Assembly: GCA_964511015.1 (NCBI GenBank)
Contig: CAZEDX010000064.1
Location: 1-25,425, forward strand
Length of the DNA stretch: 25,425 nucleotides
Reading direction: 5' to 3'
Origin: FEN-1099 sp964511015
GTDB taxonomy: Bacteria; Lernaellota; Lernaellaia; Lernaellales; Lernaellaceae
The notes below the pieces were generated by a model. That model saw nothing but the letters and a program-made list of their open reading frames with translations. It was not told where the DNA came from and did no database searches. The first letter of the stretch is position 1. Each line of letters opens with the position of its first letter. Positions 7,900 to 16,393 of this stretch are shown here, in pieces. A program made the position numbers and the translations under genes.

Positions 7900-9606
7900 A
7901 TGAAAAGAACCTACGTGCTTCTAACGGGAATATTGGTTCTGTTGCTGGCGTCTTGCGTGACCACTCCGACCGTGCCCACCCCCCCGCCAGGTGGCGGCGG
8001 TACGAGTCTCGATACAAGACGATGGGCCGGCGATTGGGAAGAAGACTGGCCGGGCTCGCAGGTCCGCGATCGCTATCGCATCACGATCAGCGCCGACGGC
8101 AATACCATCAGTGTTAAACCCATCACCCGCGAGGATCGGCAGAACCTGTCGAACCTGCGGTGGGACGGAGAAACCCTCAGCTTCACGCTGTATTTCGACA
8201 ACAGCCCGATCGATTATTCGCTGCGCATTGACGCGGCCGGCAACAACCTGACCGGCACCGCAACGCGCAACGGCGAGCCGCGCAATATCCGGTGGTACCG
8301 CGCCGGTACCGGCGGCGGCGCGGTGGGCGGCGGCATGGCGCTGCCCGCGGCGGACTGGACCGGTCTGTGGGAAGAAGACTGGCCGTCGAGCAACAGCCCG
8401 CAAGACGTCTATCAGATCGTGGTGAGCGGCAGCCGCGCGCAGGTCAATCCGCAGAGCAACCAGGGCGTGCAGCAGATCAGCAACGTCAATTGGTCGCCGA
8501 GCCAACTCACTTTCAATCTGCACTACCGTGAGGTGAATTACACCTACACCTTGCGCCCGACCAGCCGCAATGTGCTGGCCGGCACGGCGGTGTCAACCGA
8601 AGGCCAGTCGTACAACATCACCTGGCGCAGAAAGACCGGCGGGGCCGTGGTGCCGCCGAGCGGCATGTCGTTGTCGGCCGCAGAATGGACCGGTCTGTGG
8701 GAAGAAGACTGGCCGAGTAGCGACAGCCCACAAGACATGTATCAGATCGCGGTGAGCGGCAACAGTGCGCAGGTCTATCCGCAGAGCAACGAGGGCGTAC
8801 AGCAGGTGAGCAACGTCAGTTGGTCGCCAAGCCTGCTTTCCTTCCGCCTGCATTATCGTGAAGTCAATTACACCTACACCCTGCGCCCGACCAGCCGCAA
8901 TGTGCTAACCGGCACGGCCGTTTCTGACGAAGGCCGGCAGTACAACGTCACCTGGCGCAAGAAGAGCGACGGCGCGGTGATGCCCCAGGGCGGGACGGCG
9001 TTGTCGGCGGCGGAGTGGTCCGGTTACTGGGAAGAAGACTGGCCGAGCAGCAACAGTCCGCAAGACATCTACCAGATCATGGTGAGCGGCGGCCGCGCAC
9101 AAGTTTATCCGCAGAGCAACGAGGGCGTGCAACAGGTGAGCAATGTCAGTTGGTCGCCAAGCCTGCTTACCTTCAATCTGCACTATCGTGAGGTCGACTA
9201 TACTTACACCTTACGTCCGAACGGTGCCGGTGTGTTGACCGGCCAAGCGGTGTCGACCAGCGGCCAGCAGTACAACATCACCTGGCACAAACGCGGCGGC
9301 GCCGCAGTTCTGCCGATAGGCAACTGGGACGGCATGTGGGAAGAAGACTGGCCCAACCGCACCGAGCGCGACCAGTACCGCCTGGCCACCTACAACGGGC
9401 AGTTGCAGGTACAACCGCTGACCAACACCGACCGCCAGCGCGTCGATCAGGTGCGGGTGAACGGCCAGTACCTGTCCTTCGTGTTGTTCTTCGGCGACAA
9501 CCGCATCGAGTACTCGTTGACCATGGTCGACGGCAATACGGCCACCGGCACAGTGGCGTTGAGCAGCGGAAATCGCCTCAACGTAACTTGGCACCGGATC
9601 CGCTAA
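7900..9606 (+). CDS. lipoprotein of five tandem WxxxWEEDW repeats, unknown family
   Basis: A 568-residue protein with a lipoprotein signal (MKRTYVLLTGILVLLLASC, lipidation at C19) and a short Thr/Pro/Gly linker. Five copies of one ~93-residue domain begin at the tryptophans at residues 42, 153, 263, 373 and 476. Each unit reads roughly W-x-G-x-WEEDW, a Y-x-I strand, a V-x-P turn, SNV-x-W, L-x-F-x-L, Y-x-L, L-x-GTA and I-x-W at its end. The alternating hydrophobic pattern and lack of helix suggest an all-beta domain of about eight strands. Repeats 2-4 are nearly identical to each other and joined by flexible Gly/Pro linkers. GAGG at 7890-7893 is six bases before the ATG at 7900; the ATG at 7897 is the alternative but is too close. 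I recognise no named family. A surface or periplasmic binding or structural role is inference. Confidence 0.85.
   Translation: MKRTYVLLTGILVLLLASCVTTPTVPTPPPGGGGTSLDTRRWAGDWEEDWPGSQVRDRYRITISADGNTISVKPITREDRQNLSNLRWDGETLSFTLYFDNSPIDYSLRIDAAGNNLTGTATRNGEPRNIRWYRAGTGGGAVGGGMALPAADWTGLWEEDWPSSNSPQDVYQIVVSGSRAQVNPQSNQGVQQISNVNWSPSQLTFNLHYREVNYTYTLRPTSRNVLAGTAVSTEGQSYNITWRRKTGGAVVPPSGMSLSAAEWTGLWEEDWPSSDSPQDMYQIAVSGNSAQVYPQSNEGVQQVSNVSWSPSLLSFRLHYREVNYTYTLRPTSRNVLTGTAVSDEGRQYNVTWRKKSDGAVMPQGGTALSAAEWSGYWEEDWPSSNSPQDIYQIMVSGGRAQVYPQSNEGVQQVSNVSWSPSLLTFNLHYREVDYTYTLRPNGAGVLTGQAVSTSGQQYNITWHKRGGAAVLPIGNWDGMWEEDWPNRTERDQYRLATYNGQLQVQPLTNTDRQRVDQVRVNGQYLSFVLFFGDNRIEYSLTMVDGNTATGTVALSSGNRLNVTWHRIR
8356..9324 (+). 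repeat. tandem ~330-bp coding repeats
   Basis: Units beginning at 8356, 8686 and 9016 are spaced exactly 330 bases apart and can be aligned by eye at the DNA level without gaps over most of their length, including runs such as TGGACCGGTCTGTGGGAAGA. The third unit is slightly shorter (309 bases to the next tryptophan, at 9325). The flanking units at 8023 and 9325 are related in protein sequence only. The block is therefore a recent internal expansion of the lipoprotein gene and a site where copy number could change by recombination or slippage. Confidence 0.85.
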
Positions 9607-9624
9607 CCCCGACGTTTTCCACTC

Positions 9625-9657
9625 GCCCGGCGTGGTTTGCCCCGCCGGGCTTTCTCT
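9625..9657 (+). terminator. rho-independent terminator after the first repeat lipoprotein
   Basis: An 8-bp perfect GC stem (GCCCGGCG at 9625-9632 with CGCCGGGC at 9643-9650) encloses a 10-base loop and is followed by TTTCTCTT. It lies 19 bases after the stop codon at 9606, so the two lipoprotein genes should have largely separate transcripts. Confidence 0.75.
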
Positions 9658-9748
9658 TGCCCACGCAACCCTTGCGCCCCGGGAACTTATTTGGTATGCA
9701 CGGGTCAAACCCGATGGTTCTGGCATTGTCCATCGCGAGGAGACTTAC

Positions 9749-11743
9749 ATGAAATCACGCTGGATCGCTTGCCTCATGCTGGCCGCCCTGTTGCTCGCGG
9801 CCTTTGCTTGCACCCCCTCGGCAACCATTTCGCGCCAGCCGCAGCCTCCCCAAGTGGAACCTCGCCGCTGGGCCGGCGAGTGGCTGGAAGAATGGCCGAA
9901 TGCTTCGGAGCAGGACAGCTATCGCATCAACGTCACTGCTGACGGTTATACGTTGACGATCAATCCGCTCACGCGGGCGGACCGGCAGCAAATCCAGAAC
10001 GTTCGCTGGAGCGGCGCGACGTTGAGCTTCTCGCTGTTGTTTAACGACAACCCGATCGAATACGCCTTCACGATGGATCCGTCGGGCAACGCGCTGATCG
10101 GCACGGCCACGTTGACTAGCGGCGAAGTGAAGAACATCACCTGGCGCCGCGTGGGCAGCGGCGCGACGGCGCCGGCCAACTGGCCGCCGAAGAACCGCCT
10201 GACCGCCGCCACCGCCTTTGCGGCGGGCGACTGGGCCAGCGATTGGGAAGAAGATTGGAGCGAAAGTTCCGGCCATGACCGCTACCAGGTATCGCTGCTC
10301 AACGGCGGCATGGGTGTGGCGGTGCAACCGCTCAACGCCGTGATCAACCAGCAGGTCCGCGACCTGCAATGGAACGGCACAACGCTGAACTTCGAACTGG
10401 CCTACGGCCGCAGCCTGTTCTACTACGAGTTGGTGCCACAAGACGCCAACACGCTCGACGGCCTGGCCACCAACTCCAACGGCGATGTCCGCCGCATTCG
10501 TTGGCGCCGCATCGCCGTGCGCGACCCGAACCTGGTTCCGGAATGGGCGGCGCTGTGGCGCGAACAGATTCAGGACGCCGAAGAGCCGGGAGTGTGGGAG
10601 ATCAAGGTGGTCGGCCAGCGGGTGGAACTCCGGCCGCTGACCAACGTTGCCGACAAACAGGTTCGGAATGTGAGCTTCGATGGCCAGCGCCTGTTCTTCT
10701 CGATTGCTGCCGGCCCGAAAGCGGCCGACTACGCCCTGACCATGACCAGCACCTCGGAGTTGAGCGGCACATTACTGACCGACGAAGGTCAAAGACTCCA
10801 GGTGACCTGGAAAAAATTCGTGCCGCCGGCGGTGACGAGCTGGACCGGGTTGTGGGAAGAACACTGGCCGGGCAACAACAACCACGACTACTACCGGGTG
10901 GCAATCACCAACGGCCGGCCCGAGATCACGCCGCTGACCAACGTGGAAAAGCAGCGGGTGTCCAACGTACGGTTGGACGGTGCAGCGCTGTGCTTCGGGC
11001 TACGATTCAATGAAGCCGACTACGAGTACCAACTGATCCTGACCGAAGACGCGTTAGCCGTGGGCTCCGCCAGCCAAGCCGAGGGCAACGTGCGCAGCAT
11101 CAGTTGGAACAAAATGGCTGTGCCAGCGCGCACCGACCTGACCGGTTCCTGGGACGAAGCCTTCGGCTCCGGCTCCGGTTTCCACGACCGCTTCCAATTA
11201 CGGGTCGAGGGCAACAACGTCGTGGTAAAGCCGCTGACCAACCTGCACAAGCAGAAGATCAGCAACGTCGCCGTGTCGTGGCCCAACCTGACCGTCACTT
11301 TCAAGCTGGAATTTGGCGAGATGACCTGGAACTACCGGTTGGTGATGGTCGAGCCGAAACGGCTTATCGGCTCCGCCTCGAACCAGGAGGGCCAGACCAA
11401 CAACCTGGTCTGGACGCGGACGAACCAGGAAGCGCCGGTCACCACGGTCCGCGACTGGGCTGGATCCTGGGCCGAACAGTGGCCGAACAGCAACACCACT
11501 GACGTCTACACGCTCATCGCGCGCGGCAACGAAATCATTGTGAAGCCGAAAACCAAGGTCAACGAACAGGTGATTTCGCTGGTAAAATTCGAAAACGGCG
11601 TGCTGCGTTTCCATCTCAACTACCAGTCGTCGGCATACGACTACCACCTGACGCTGCAAGACAAGCAGACCATCAGCGGCACGGTCATCAACAGCGGCAA
11701 CGGCCAGCTCTTCCACGTCCAGTGGAACCGAATGCAAGAATAG
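9749..11743 (+). CDS. lipoprotein of six tandem WxxxWxExW repeats, paralogue of the preceding gene
   Basis: A 664-residue protein with a lipoprotein signal (MKSRWIACLMLAALLLAAFA before C21). Six copies of the same domain as in the upstream gene begin at residues 41, 162, 266, 365, 464 and 570. The copies are far more diverged than those upstream. WEEDW becomes WLEEW, WREQI, WEEHW, WDEAF and WAEQW, and in copy 5 the first Trp is Leu (L464). The V-x-P-L-T-N turn and the closing W-x-R/K remain. The first repeat of each gene is most alike (RRWAG-W-EEWP), suggesting duplication of a whole ancestral gene. GAGGAG seven bases or so before the ATG fixes the start; a longer frame to 9632 would begin inside the preceding terminator. 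A possible weak promoter (TTGCGC 9672, TATGCA 9695, 17-base spacing) lies in the gap. Function unknown. Confidence 0.87.
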   Translation: MKSRWIACLMLAALLLAAFACTPSATISRQPQPPQVEPRRWAGEWLEEWPNASEQDSYRINVTADGYTLTINPLTRADRQQIQNVRWSGATLSFSLLFNDNPIEYAFTMDPSGNALIGTATLTSGEVKNITWRRVGSGATAPANWPPKNRLTAATAFAAGDWASDWEEDWSESSGHDRYQVSLLNGGMGVAVQPLNAVINQQVRDLQWNGTTLNFELAYGRSLFYYELVPQDANTLDGLATNSNGDVRRIRWRRIAVRDPNLVPEWAALWREQIQDAEEPGVWEIKVVGQRVELRPLTNVADKQVRNVSFDGQRLFFSIAAGPKAADYALTMTSTSELSGTLLTDEGQRLQVTWKKFVPPAVTSWTGLWEEHWPGNNNHDYYRVAITNGRPEITPLTNVEKQRVSNVRLDGAALCFGLRFNEADYEYQLILTEDALAVGSASQAEGNVRSISWNKMAVPARTDLTGSWDEAFGSGSGFHDRFQLRVEGNNVVVKPLTNLHKQKISNVAVSWPNLTVTFKLEFGEMTWNYRLVMVEPKRLIGSASNQEGQTNNLVWTRTNQEAPVTTVRDWAGSWAEQWPNSNTTDVYTLIARGNEIIVKPKTKVNEQVISLVKFENGVLRFHLNYQSSAYDYHLTLQDKQTISGTVINSGNGQLFHVQWNRMQE

Positions 11744-11765
11744 TACGCACTCCCGCGTGATCCCG

Positions 11766-11799
11766 GTCGGGCGGGCCCCACGGCCCGCCCGACTTTTTT
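11766..11799 (+). terminator. strong rho-independent terminator
   Basis: A perfect 12-bp stem (GTCGGGCGGGCC at 11766-11777, GGCCCGCCCGAC at 11782-11793) with a 4-base loop is followed directly by six T. It begins 22 bases after the second repeat lipoprotein and separates it from the ABC-F gene. Confidence 0.9.
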
Positions 11800-11845
11800 C
11801 CGCCGCCTTTTCATCCGGCTCACAATCGGCTAAAACACCGGCGCC

Positions 11846-13840
11846 ATGACGTTGCTCGCCGCCGAAAGCCTGCAATTGTACTTCGGTCCGAAGGTCATCT
11901 TCGAAGAGGCCGGGTTCATGATCTATCGTGGCGATCGCGTCGGCGTGATCGGCCCCAATGGCACCGGCAAATCCACCCTTTTCCGCGTCATCATGGGCCT
12001 GCAAGAGCTCGACGGCGGCAAACTGCACTACGCGCAGGGCATGCGCCTGGGCTACCTGCCGCAGGACATTCTGGAAATGGGCGGCGGCACGGTGCTGGGT
12101 TCGGTGCTCGCGGCCGTGCCGGGCAAGGCCGACCTAGAACTCAACCTGCTGCGCGCCGAGGAAGCGATCAAGGTCGCGCAGGACCCGGCCGAACAGCTCG
12201 ACCTGGCGCAGGAAATTGCCGACCTGCACGCCCACCTCGAGCATTTCGAAACCGAGTACAGTCCTTACGAAGCCGAACGCATTCTGATGGGCTTGGGCTT
12301 TCGCACCAGCGACTTCTCTCGCCCGCTGGCCGAGTTGTCCGGCGGCTGGAAGATGCGCGCGGCGCTGGCCGGCCTGCTTTTCAAACGGCCCGACCTGCTG
12401 TTGCTCGACGAGCCGACCAACCACCTCGACGTGCCGACCATCGCCTGGCTTGACGAGTTTCTGCGCAATTATCCGCAAACGCTGATGCTGATCAGCCACG
12501 ACAGCGCTTTCATTGACCGCCAGGTCAGCCGCATCCTATCGTTCGAGGTGGAGGGACTGCGCGCCTACACCGGCAACTACACCGCCTACCTTGGCCTACG
12601 CGAGCAGGAACTCGAAGTCCGGCGCGCGGCGCGGCGCAATCAGGATGCGGAAATCCGCCAAGCGCAGAGTTTCATCCGCCGCTTCCGGGCCCAGGCCACC
12701 AAAGCGCGACAGGTGCAAAGCCGCCTCAAGAAGATCGAGAAGATCGAACTGGTCGAGGTCGATCACGACCGCGCGACGATCGATTTCACCTTCCCACCCA
12801 CCACGCGCACCGGCAAGATTGCCATCCAGCTCCGGCAGATCAGCAAGTCGTTCGGCGACCTGCACCTATATCGCCAGCTCGACGCCGCGGTAGTGAGCGG
12901 CGACCGCATCGCCATTATCGGCCGCAACGGCGCGGGCAAGACGACGCTGCTGCGCATCATGGCCGGCGAGTTGCCGCCCGACGCGGGCGAAGTCGAGTTT
13001 GGAGCGAACGTCGAGCTCGGCTACTACGCCCAGCACCTGACCGAAAAGCTCGACACCAACCACACCGTGCTCGAAGAAGTCTGGCGCACGGTGCCGGCGA
13101 TGAGCCCCACCGCCGTGCGCGCCGTGTGTGGCGCGTTCCTGTTTACGGGCGACGAAGTCGAGAAGCCGGTCGGTGTGCTGTCCGGCGGCGAGAAGGCACG
13201 CGTCAGTCTGGCCAAGCTACTGGTGCGGCCAGGCAACGTGCTGCTGATGGACGAGCCGACCAACCACCTCGATCTGTTTTCGGCCGAGGCGCTGGCCGAC
13301 GCGCTGGAAACGTACGACGGCACGCTGGTCTTTGTCAGCCACAACCGCGCATTCATCAACCGCCTGGCGAACAAGGTCTGGAACATCGAGGAAGGCCGCA
13401 TCGACGTCTTCCCCGGCAACCTCGACGACTACCTCTACCACCTCGATGACGCCGCCCGCCGCGCCAAGGAGGAGGAGGCGGGAAAAAAGGCGGAGCCCAC
13501 GCCAACCGAACGGGCCAAACCGAAACCAAAACAGGTCGACTACGAAGAACGCAAGCGGATCAACCGCGAACGCTCGCGCGTCGAGCGGGCGATCACTGCC
13601 GCACGGGACAAGGTCGGCGAGATCGAGACGCGCATCGCCGAGGCCGAGGCCAAACGGCGCATGCAGGAAAACGATCTGGCCAAGCCCGACATCTATCAGA
13701 ACGCCGAGCGCTTCAACCGCCTGCTCGCCGACTATGAACAGACCAAGGCCGAGGTCGACCGTCTGACCGGCAAGTGGGAAAAGGCGTCAGAAGAACTCGA
13801 GCGGCTGGAAAAGCAACTGGCCAAGCTGCCGCACCCATAA
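11846..13840 (+). CDS. ABC-F family ATPase
   Basis: A 664-residue soluble protein with two ATP-binding cassettes and no membrane segment, the ABC-F plan; these proteins bind the ribosome E site and rescue or tune translation. Domain 1 has Walker A GPNGTGKS (36-43), signature LSGGWKMR (from L164) and Walker B LLLLDEPTNHLD (D188, E189). A charged helical linker (~250-310) follows. Domain 2 has GRNGAGKTT (from G359), LSGGEKAR (from L445) and LLMDEPTNHLD (D469, E470). Residues ~560-664 form a long Arg/Glu-rich coiled coil as in the C-terminal domains of Uup and YheS/YdiF-type members. All catalytic residues are intact. No clear ribosome site precedes the ATG. Resistance cannot be inferred; a housekeeping translation role is more likely. 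The next gene follows after 66 bases. Confidence 0.95.
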   Translation: MTLLAAESLQLYFGPKVIFEEAGFMIYRGDRVGVIGPNGTGKSTLFRVIMGLQELDGGKLHYAQGMRLGYLPQDILEMGGGTVLGSVLAAVPGKADLELNLLRAEEAIKVAQDPAEQLDLAQEIADLHAHLEHFETEYSPYEAERILMGLGFRTSDFSRPLAELSGGWKMRAALAGLLFKRPDLLLLDEPTNHLDVPTIAWLDEFLRNYPQTLMLISHDSAFIDRQVSRILSFEVEGLRAYTGNYTAYLGLREQELEVRRAARRNQDAEIRQAQSFIRRFRAQATKARQVQSRLKKIEKIELVEVDHDRATIDFTFPPTTRTGKIAIQLRQISKSFGDLHLYRQLDAAVVSGDRIAIIGRNGAGKTTLLRIMAGELPPDAGEVEFGANVELGYYAQHLTEKLDTNHTVLEEVWRTVPAMSPTAVRAVCGAFLFTGDEVEKPVGVLSGGEKARVSLAKLLVRPGNVLLMDEPTNHLDLFSAEALADALETYDGTLVFVSHNRAFINRLANKVWNIEEGRIDVFPGNLDDYLYHLDDAARRAKEEEAGKKAEPTPTERAKPKPKQVDYEERKRINRERSRVERAITAARDKVGEIETRIAEAEAKRRMQENDLAKPDIYQNAERFNRLLADYEQTKAEVDRLTGKWEKASEELERLEKQLAKLPHP

Positions 13841-13906
13841 CTCCCCCTGGCCCGCACAGTCGATCTTCGCTACCCTGAATCATTCCCTCTCACTCGGGAC
13901 AAGCAA

Positions 13907-14200
13907 ATGCGCCGCTTTATCGGTCAGCGGGTGCGCGTGGAAACCGCCGGACAGGGGCAAGAACCCCGGGCCGTCGTCTACAAAAAACAGCGGTGGGAAG
14001 TGGCAGAGGTCGAACGCCAGTGGTTCGACACCGGCCACGGCGGCACACCCGAGCGCGCGCAGACCTGGCGCACGCGTCGCCACCGTAAGAATTTCCTCGT
14101 GCGCACCACCGACGGCCAACGGCTGACGCTCTACCTCGACTACGCCCGCCCGGAAGAACCGATGTGGCAACTGGTGACCATCGAGGAGCCCGACGCATGA
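13907..14200 (+). CDS. small DUF6504-like protein
   Basis: A 97-residue basic, soluble protein. Its pattern fits the DUF6504 type as I remember it: an N-terminal RVRVET strand, RAVVYKKQRWEVAEV, QWFDTG, TWRTRRHRKNFLVRT, then a glycine turn and LTLYLDYARP before WQLVTI. It should be a compact, mostly beta domain. DUF6504 has no established function; in Actinobacteria it is often found near DNA polymerase/repair genes, which is not the case here. The match is from memory of the pattern and not certain. The ATG at 13907 has only a weak GGGAC before it. The TGA overlaps the ATG of the next gene (ATGA), so expression is coupled to the large membrane protein. Confidence 0.75.
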   Translation: MRRFIGQRVRVETAGQGQEPRAVVYKKQRWEVAEVERQWFDTGHGGTPERAQTWRTRRHRKNFLVRTTDGQRLTLYLDYARPEEPMWQLVTIEEPDA

Positions 14201-16377
14201 GCTGGTGGACCGAAGCAGGCGTGGACGGCGCGCTCCTGGCCGGCGCGCTGGCGCTTGCGGCGCTGGGCGCTGGCCGGCTGGTGTGGCGCAGACGCGTGGC
14301 CGACCCGAGACGGCTGCTGGAGCAGTACGCTCTCGGTTGCGGTCTGCTCGGTTTGTTCACGCTGGTGGAAGGTTGGTTGGGACTCTTTGGTCGGCCGCTG
14401 CTAGCGCTTCTGGCAGTGTTGTTGATCGTCGGCGCTGTCCATCTCGTTCGTAACCGCCGGGCGTTGGCGACTCTGGCGCCACGCAACGCGTGGGAGGCCC
14501 TTGCCGGGGCCGTCATCGTGCTGCTGGCGGTGACCACGCTGTTGGCGGCGCTGGGCCCGGAACTTGAACCTGACGCGCTGAGCTACCACCTGCCGGCGGC
14601 GGTCACGTGGGCGTCAATCGGCCACGACCCTTTCACCCCGACCAACTACCCGACCGGCTATCCGTTGCTGGCCGAAGGCGTTTATGCCTGGCTCGCGTTG
14701 CTCGATCGCGTGGAGGGCGCCCGCGTGCTGCACTGGTTAACGATGCTGGCGGCAATGCTGGCAACCGCCGTGTTCGGCGCACGGGTCGGCGGCCGTCGGA
14801 CCGGTATTCTCGCGATGGTGATTCTCGCCGGCGTGCCCATGTTGGCCTGGACCGCGCAGACCGCCAACACCGAAGGTTTTGGGTTATTGTTCTTCGTGCT
14901 GGCCGTGCTGCGGCTCGACGACCACCTGTGCAACGGCCAGCGTAACGATCTGGTTTGGGCCGCTGTCTTCCTCGGCCTGTGCGCTTCGACCAAGATCTGG
15001 AACCTGCTCTTCGTGCCGCTCTTCGCCGCCGTCGTCTTGGCTTTCTGGTTGCGGCTGTGGCGACAGCGACGCATACGGCTGCTCGCGGCATGGCGGACGG
15101 CAGCGCTGTTTGCCGGCGTAACGTTGGCGGCCTATCTGCCGTGGGCACTGCGCTCGGAGTGGAACACTCCGAGCGACCCGTTCTATCCGCTACTGAGTCA
15201 GTTGCACAACCCGGACGCACACGAGTTCTTCGGAAGTATTTCCACCTACGTCGCCGAACATTACGGCCTGGGCCGCGGGCTCAGGGGATTGCTGCTGGTC
15301 GGATGGAACCTGACGTTCGTGCCGCAACGTTTCGGCGATCTGGCGATCGGCTGGCTGCTCTTGCCGTTGGTGACCTTCGGGTTGTTCCGCGTGCGCCACT
15401 ACCCGTTGCTGCGGCTGCTGCTGCCGATCGCCGGCATCGCGATGTTGGTGTGGTTCTTTACCAGCCAGCAGGTACGCTACCTGGCGCCGCTCTTCCCGGT
15501 GGCCGCGGTACTGGCGACCATACCGGTGATAGCAGCGGCGAAAAAGAGGGCTTGGCACTGGCTACCCACGCTGGTCGTCGTGCTGGCCCTGACCGGCTGG
15601 GCACCGCTGGTCCGTCATCAATGGCCGGGCGCCGGCTTCGTGCCGAAAGTCTATGCCTCGCTGCTCACGGGCCACGCCACACGCGACCAGATCCGCGAAC
15701 AGTTCGCTTACAACGACGAGTGGTCGCTCTGGCGGTTCGTCAATTCGACATTGCCGGACTGCGCCAAGATTCGTGGACAAGGTGCGTCAAGTCAATTTTG
15801 GGCACGGCGTGCATTCATCGATGTGAGCTATTGGGATCGGGCGTTCTATCGAGACTACGGTTATACCATCGAGCCTTTAATGCCGCCGGAATGCGAACAC
15901 TGGTACTACATCGCGCCAGTCGACAGCGAATGGCACATAACGGCCAGGCCGGACGAGCATTACTGCCGCGTCTATACCAACGGATCATTGGTTGTCGATT
16001 TCGGAACGAACGACCCGCAGCCCTGCCTCGTTCCGCCCTTGTCCAAAGACGAGCCGTTCCGCTGGCTCGAGGTGGCCGCGCCTCGCGACCCAAACGGCTA
16101 TTGGTGGATCGGCGCACGCGCCCGGCTCATGCTCGCGCCGGGGAGGCAGCTAGAAATCGTTGCACCGTTCGCGGCGCAGGGAGCAAACCGGCTGACGGTG
16201 CAGGTCGCCGACCAGCCACCGGCGGACTTCGTCATCCGGGGTCGCGAGGTCATCGCGCCGGTTTCGTCAGCGGGGCAGATCATCACGCTGATCGCCCCGG
16301 TCACGGTCGATCCGCTGGCGCTCGGCTACACGGGCGACCCTACGCCGAAGTCATTTCTGGTGCGAATCGTTCGGTAG
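14197..16377 (+). CDS. polytopic membrane glycosyltransferase-like protein (GT-C)
   Basis: A 726-residue protein with about twelve hydrophobic segments between residues 10 and ~470 and a soluble C-terminal region of ~250 residues. The first large loop holds ELEPDALSYHLPAA (D126), the acidic motif typical of GT-C/PMT-type enzymes that take sugars from polyprenyl-phosphate donors on the periplasmic side. TNYPTGYPLL follows, and TANTEGFGLL occurs near the middle. The C-terminal part (YWDRAFYRDYGY, Cys at several positions, beta-rich end) probably lies in the periplasm. The acceptor is unknown. The start is ATG at 14197, overlapping the previous stop; the ATG at 14164 lies inside the previous gene and lacks a ribosome site. 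It differs in sequence from the membrane protein at 1527-3404 but shares the same layout. Confidence 0.85.
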   Translation: MSWWTEAGVDGALLAGALALAALGAGRLVWRRRVADPRRLLEQYALGCGLLGLFTLVEGWLGLFGRPLLALLAVLLIVGAVHLVRNRRALATLAPRNAWEALAGAVIVLLAVTTLLAALGPELEPDALSYHLPAAVTWASIGHDPFTPTNYPTGYPLLAEGVYAWLALLDRVEGARVLHWLTMLAAMLATAVFGARVGGRRTGILAMVILAGVPMLAWTAQTANTEGFGLLFFVLAVLRLDDHLCNGQRNDLVWAAVFLGLCASTKIWNLLFVPLFAAVVLAFWLRLWRQRRIRLLAAWRTAALFAGVTLAAYLPWALRSEWNTPSDPFYPLLSQLHNPDAHEFFGSISTYVAEHYGLGRGLRGLLLVGWNLTFVPQRFGDLAIGWLLLPLVTFGLFRVRHYPLLRLLLPIAGIAMLVWFFTSQQVRYLAPLFPVAAVLATIPVIAAAKKRAWHWLPTLVVVLALTGWAPLVRHQWPGAGFVPKVYASLLTGHATRDQIREQFAYNDEWSLWRFVNSTLPDCAKIRGQGASSQFWARRAFIDVSYWDRAFYRDYGYTIEPLMPPECEHWYYIAPVDSEWHITARPDEHYCRVYTNGSLVVDFGTNDPQPCLVPPLSKDEPFRWLEVAAPRDPNGYWWIGARARLMLAPGRQLEIVAPFAAQGANRLTVQVADQPPADFVIRGREVIAPVSSAGQIITLIAPVTVDPLALGYTGDPTPKSFLVRIVR

Positions 16378-16393
16378 AATCGGAAAAGAAGAG

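Noticed and set aside
7900..9606. CRISPR or other DNA-level repeat array
   Set aside because: The repeats are 330 bp, in frame and coding, with no spacer pattern; they are protein domain duplications.
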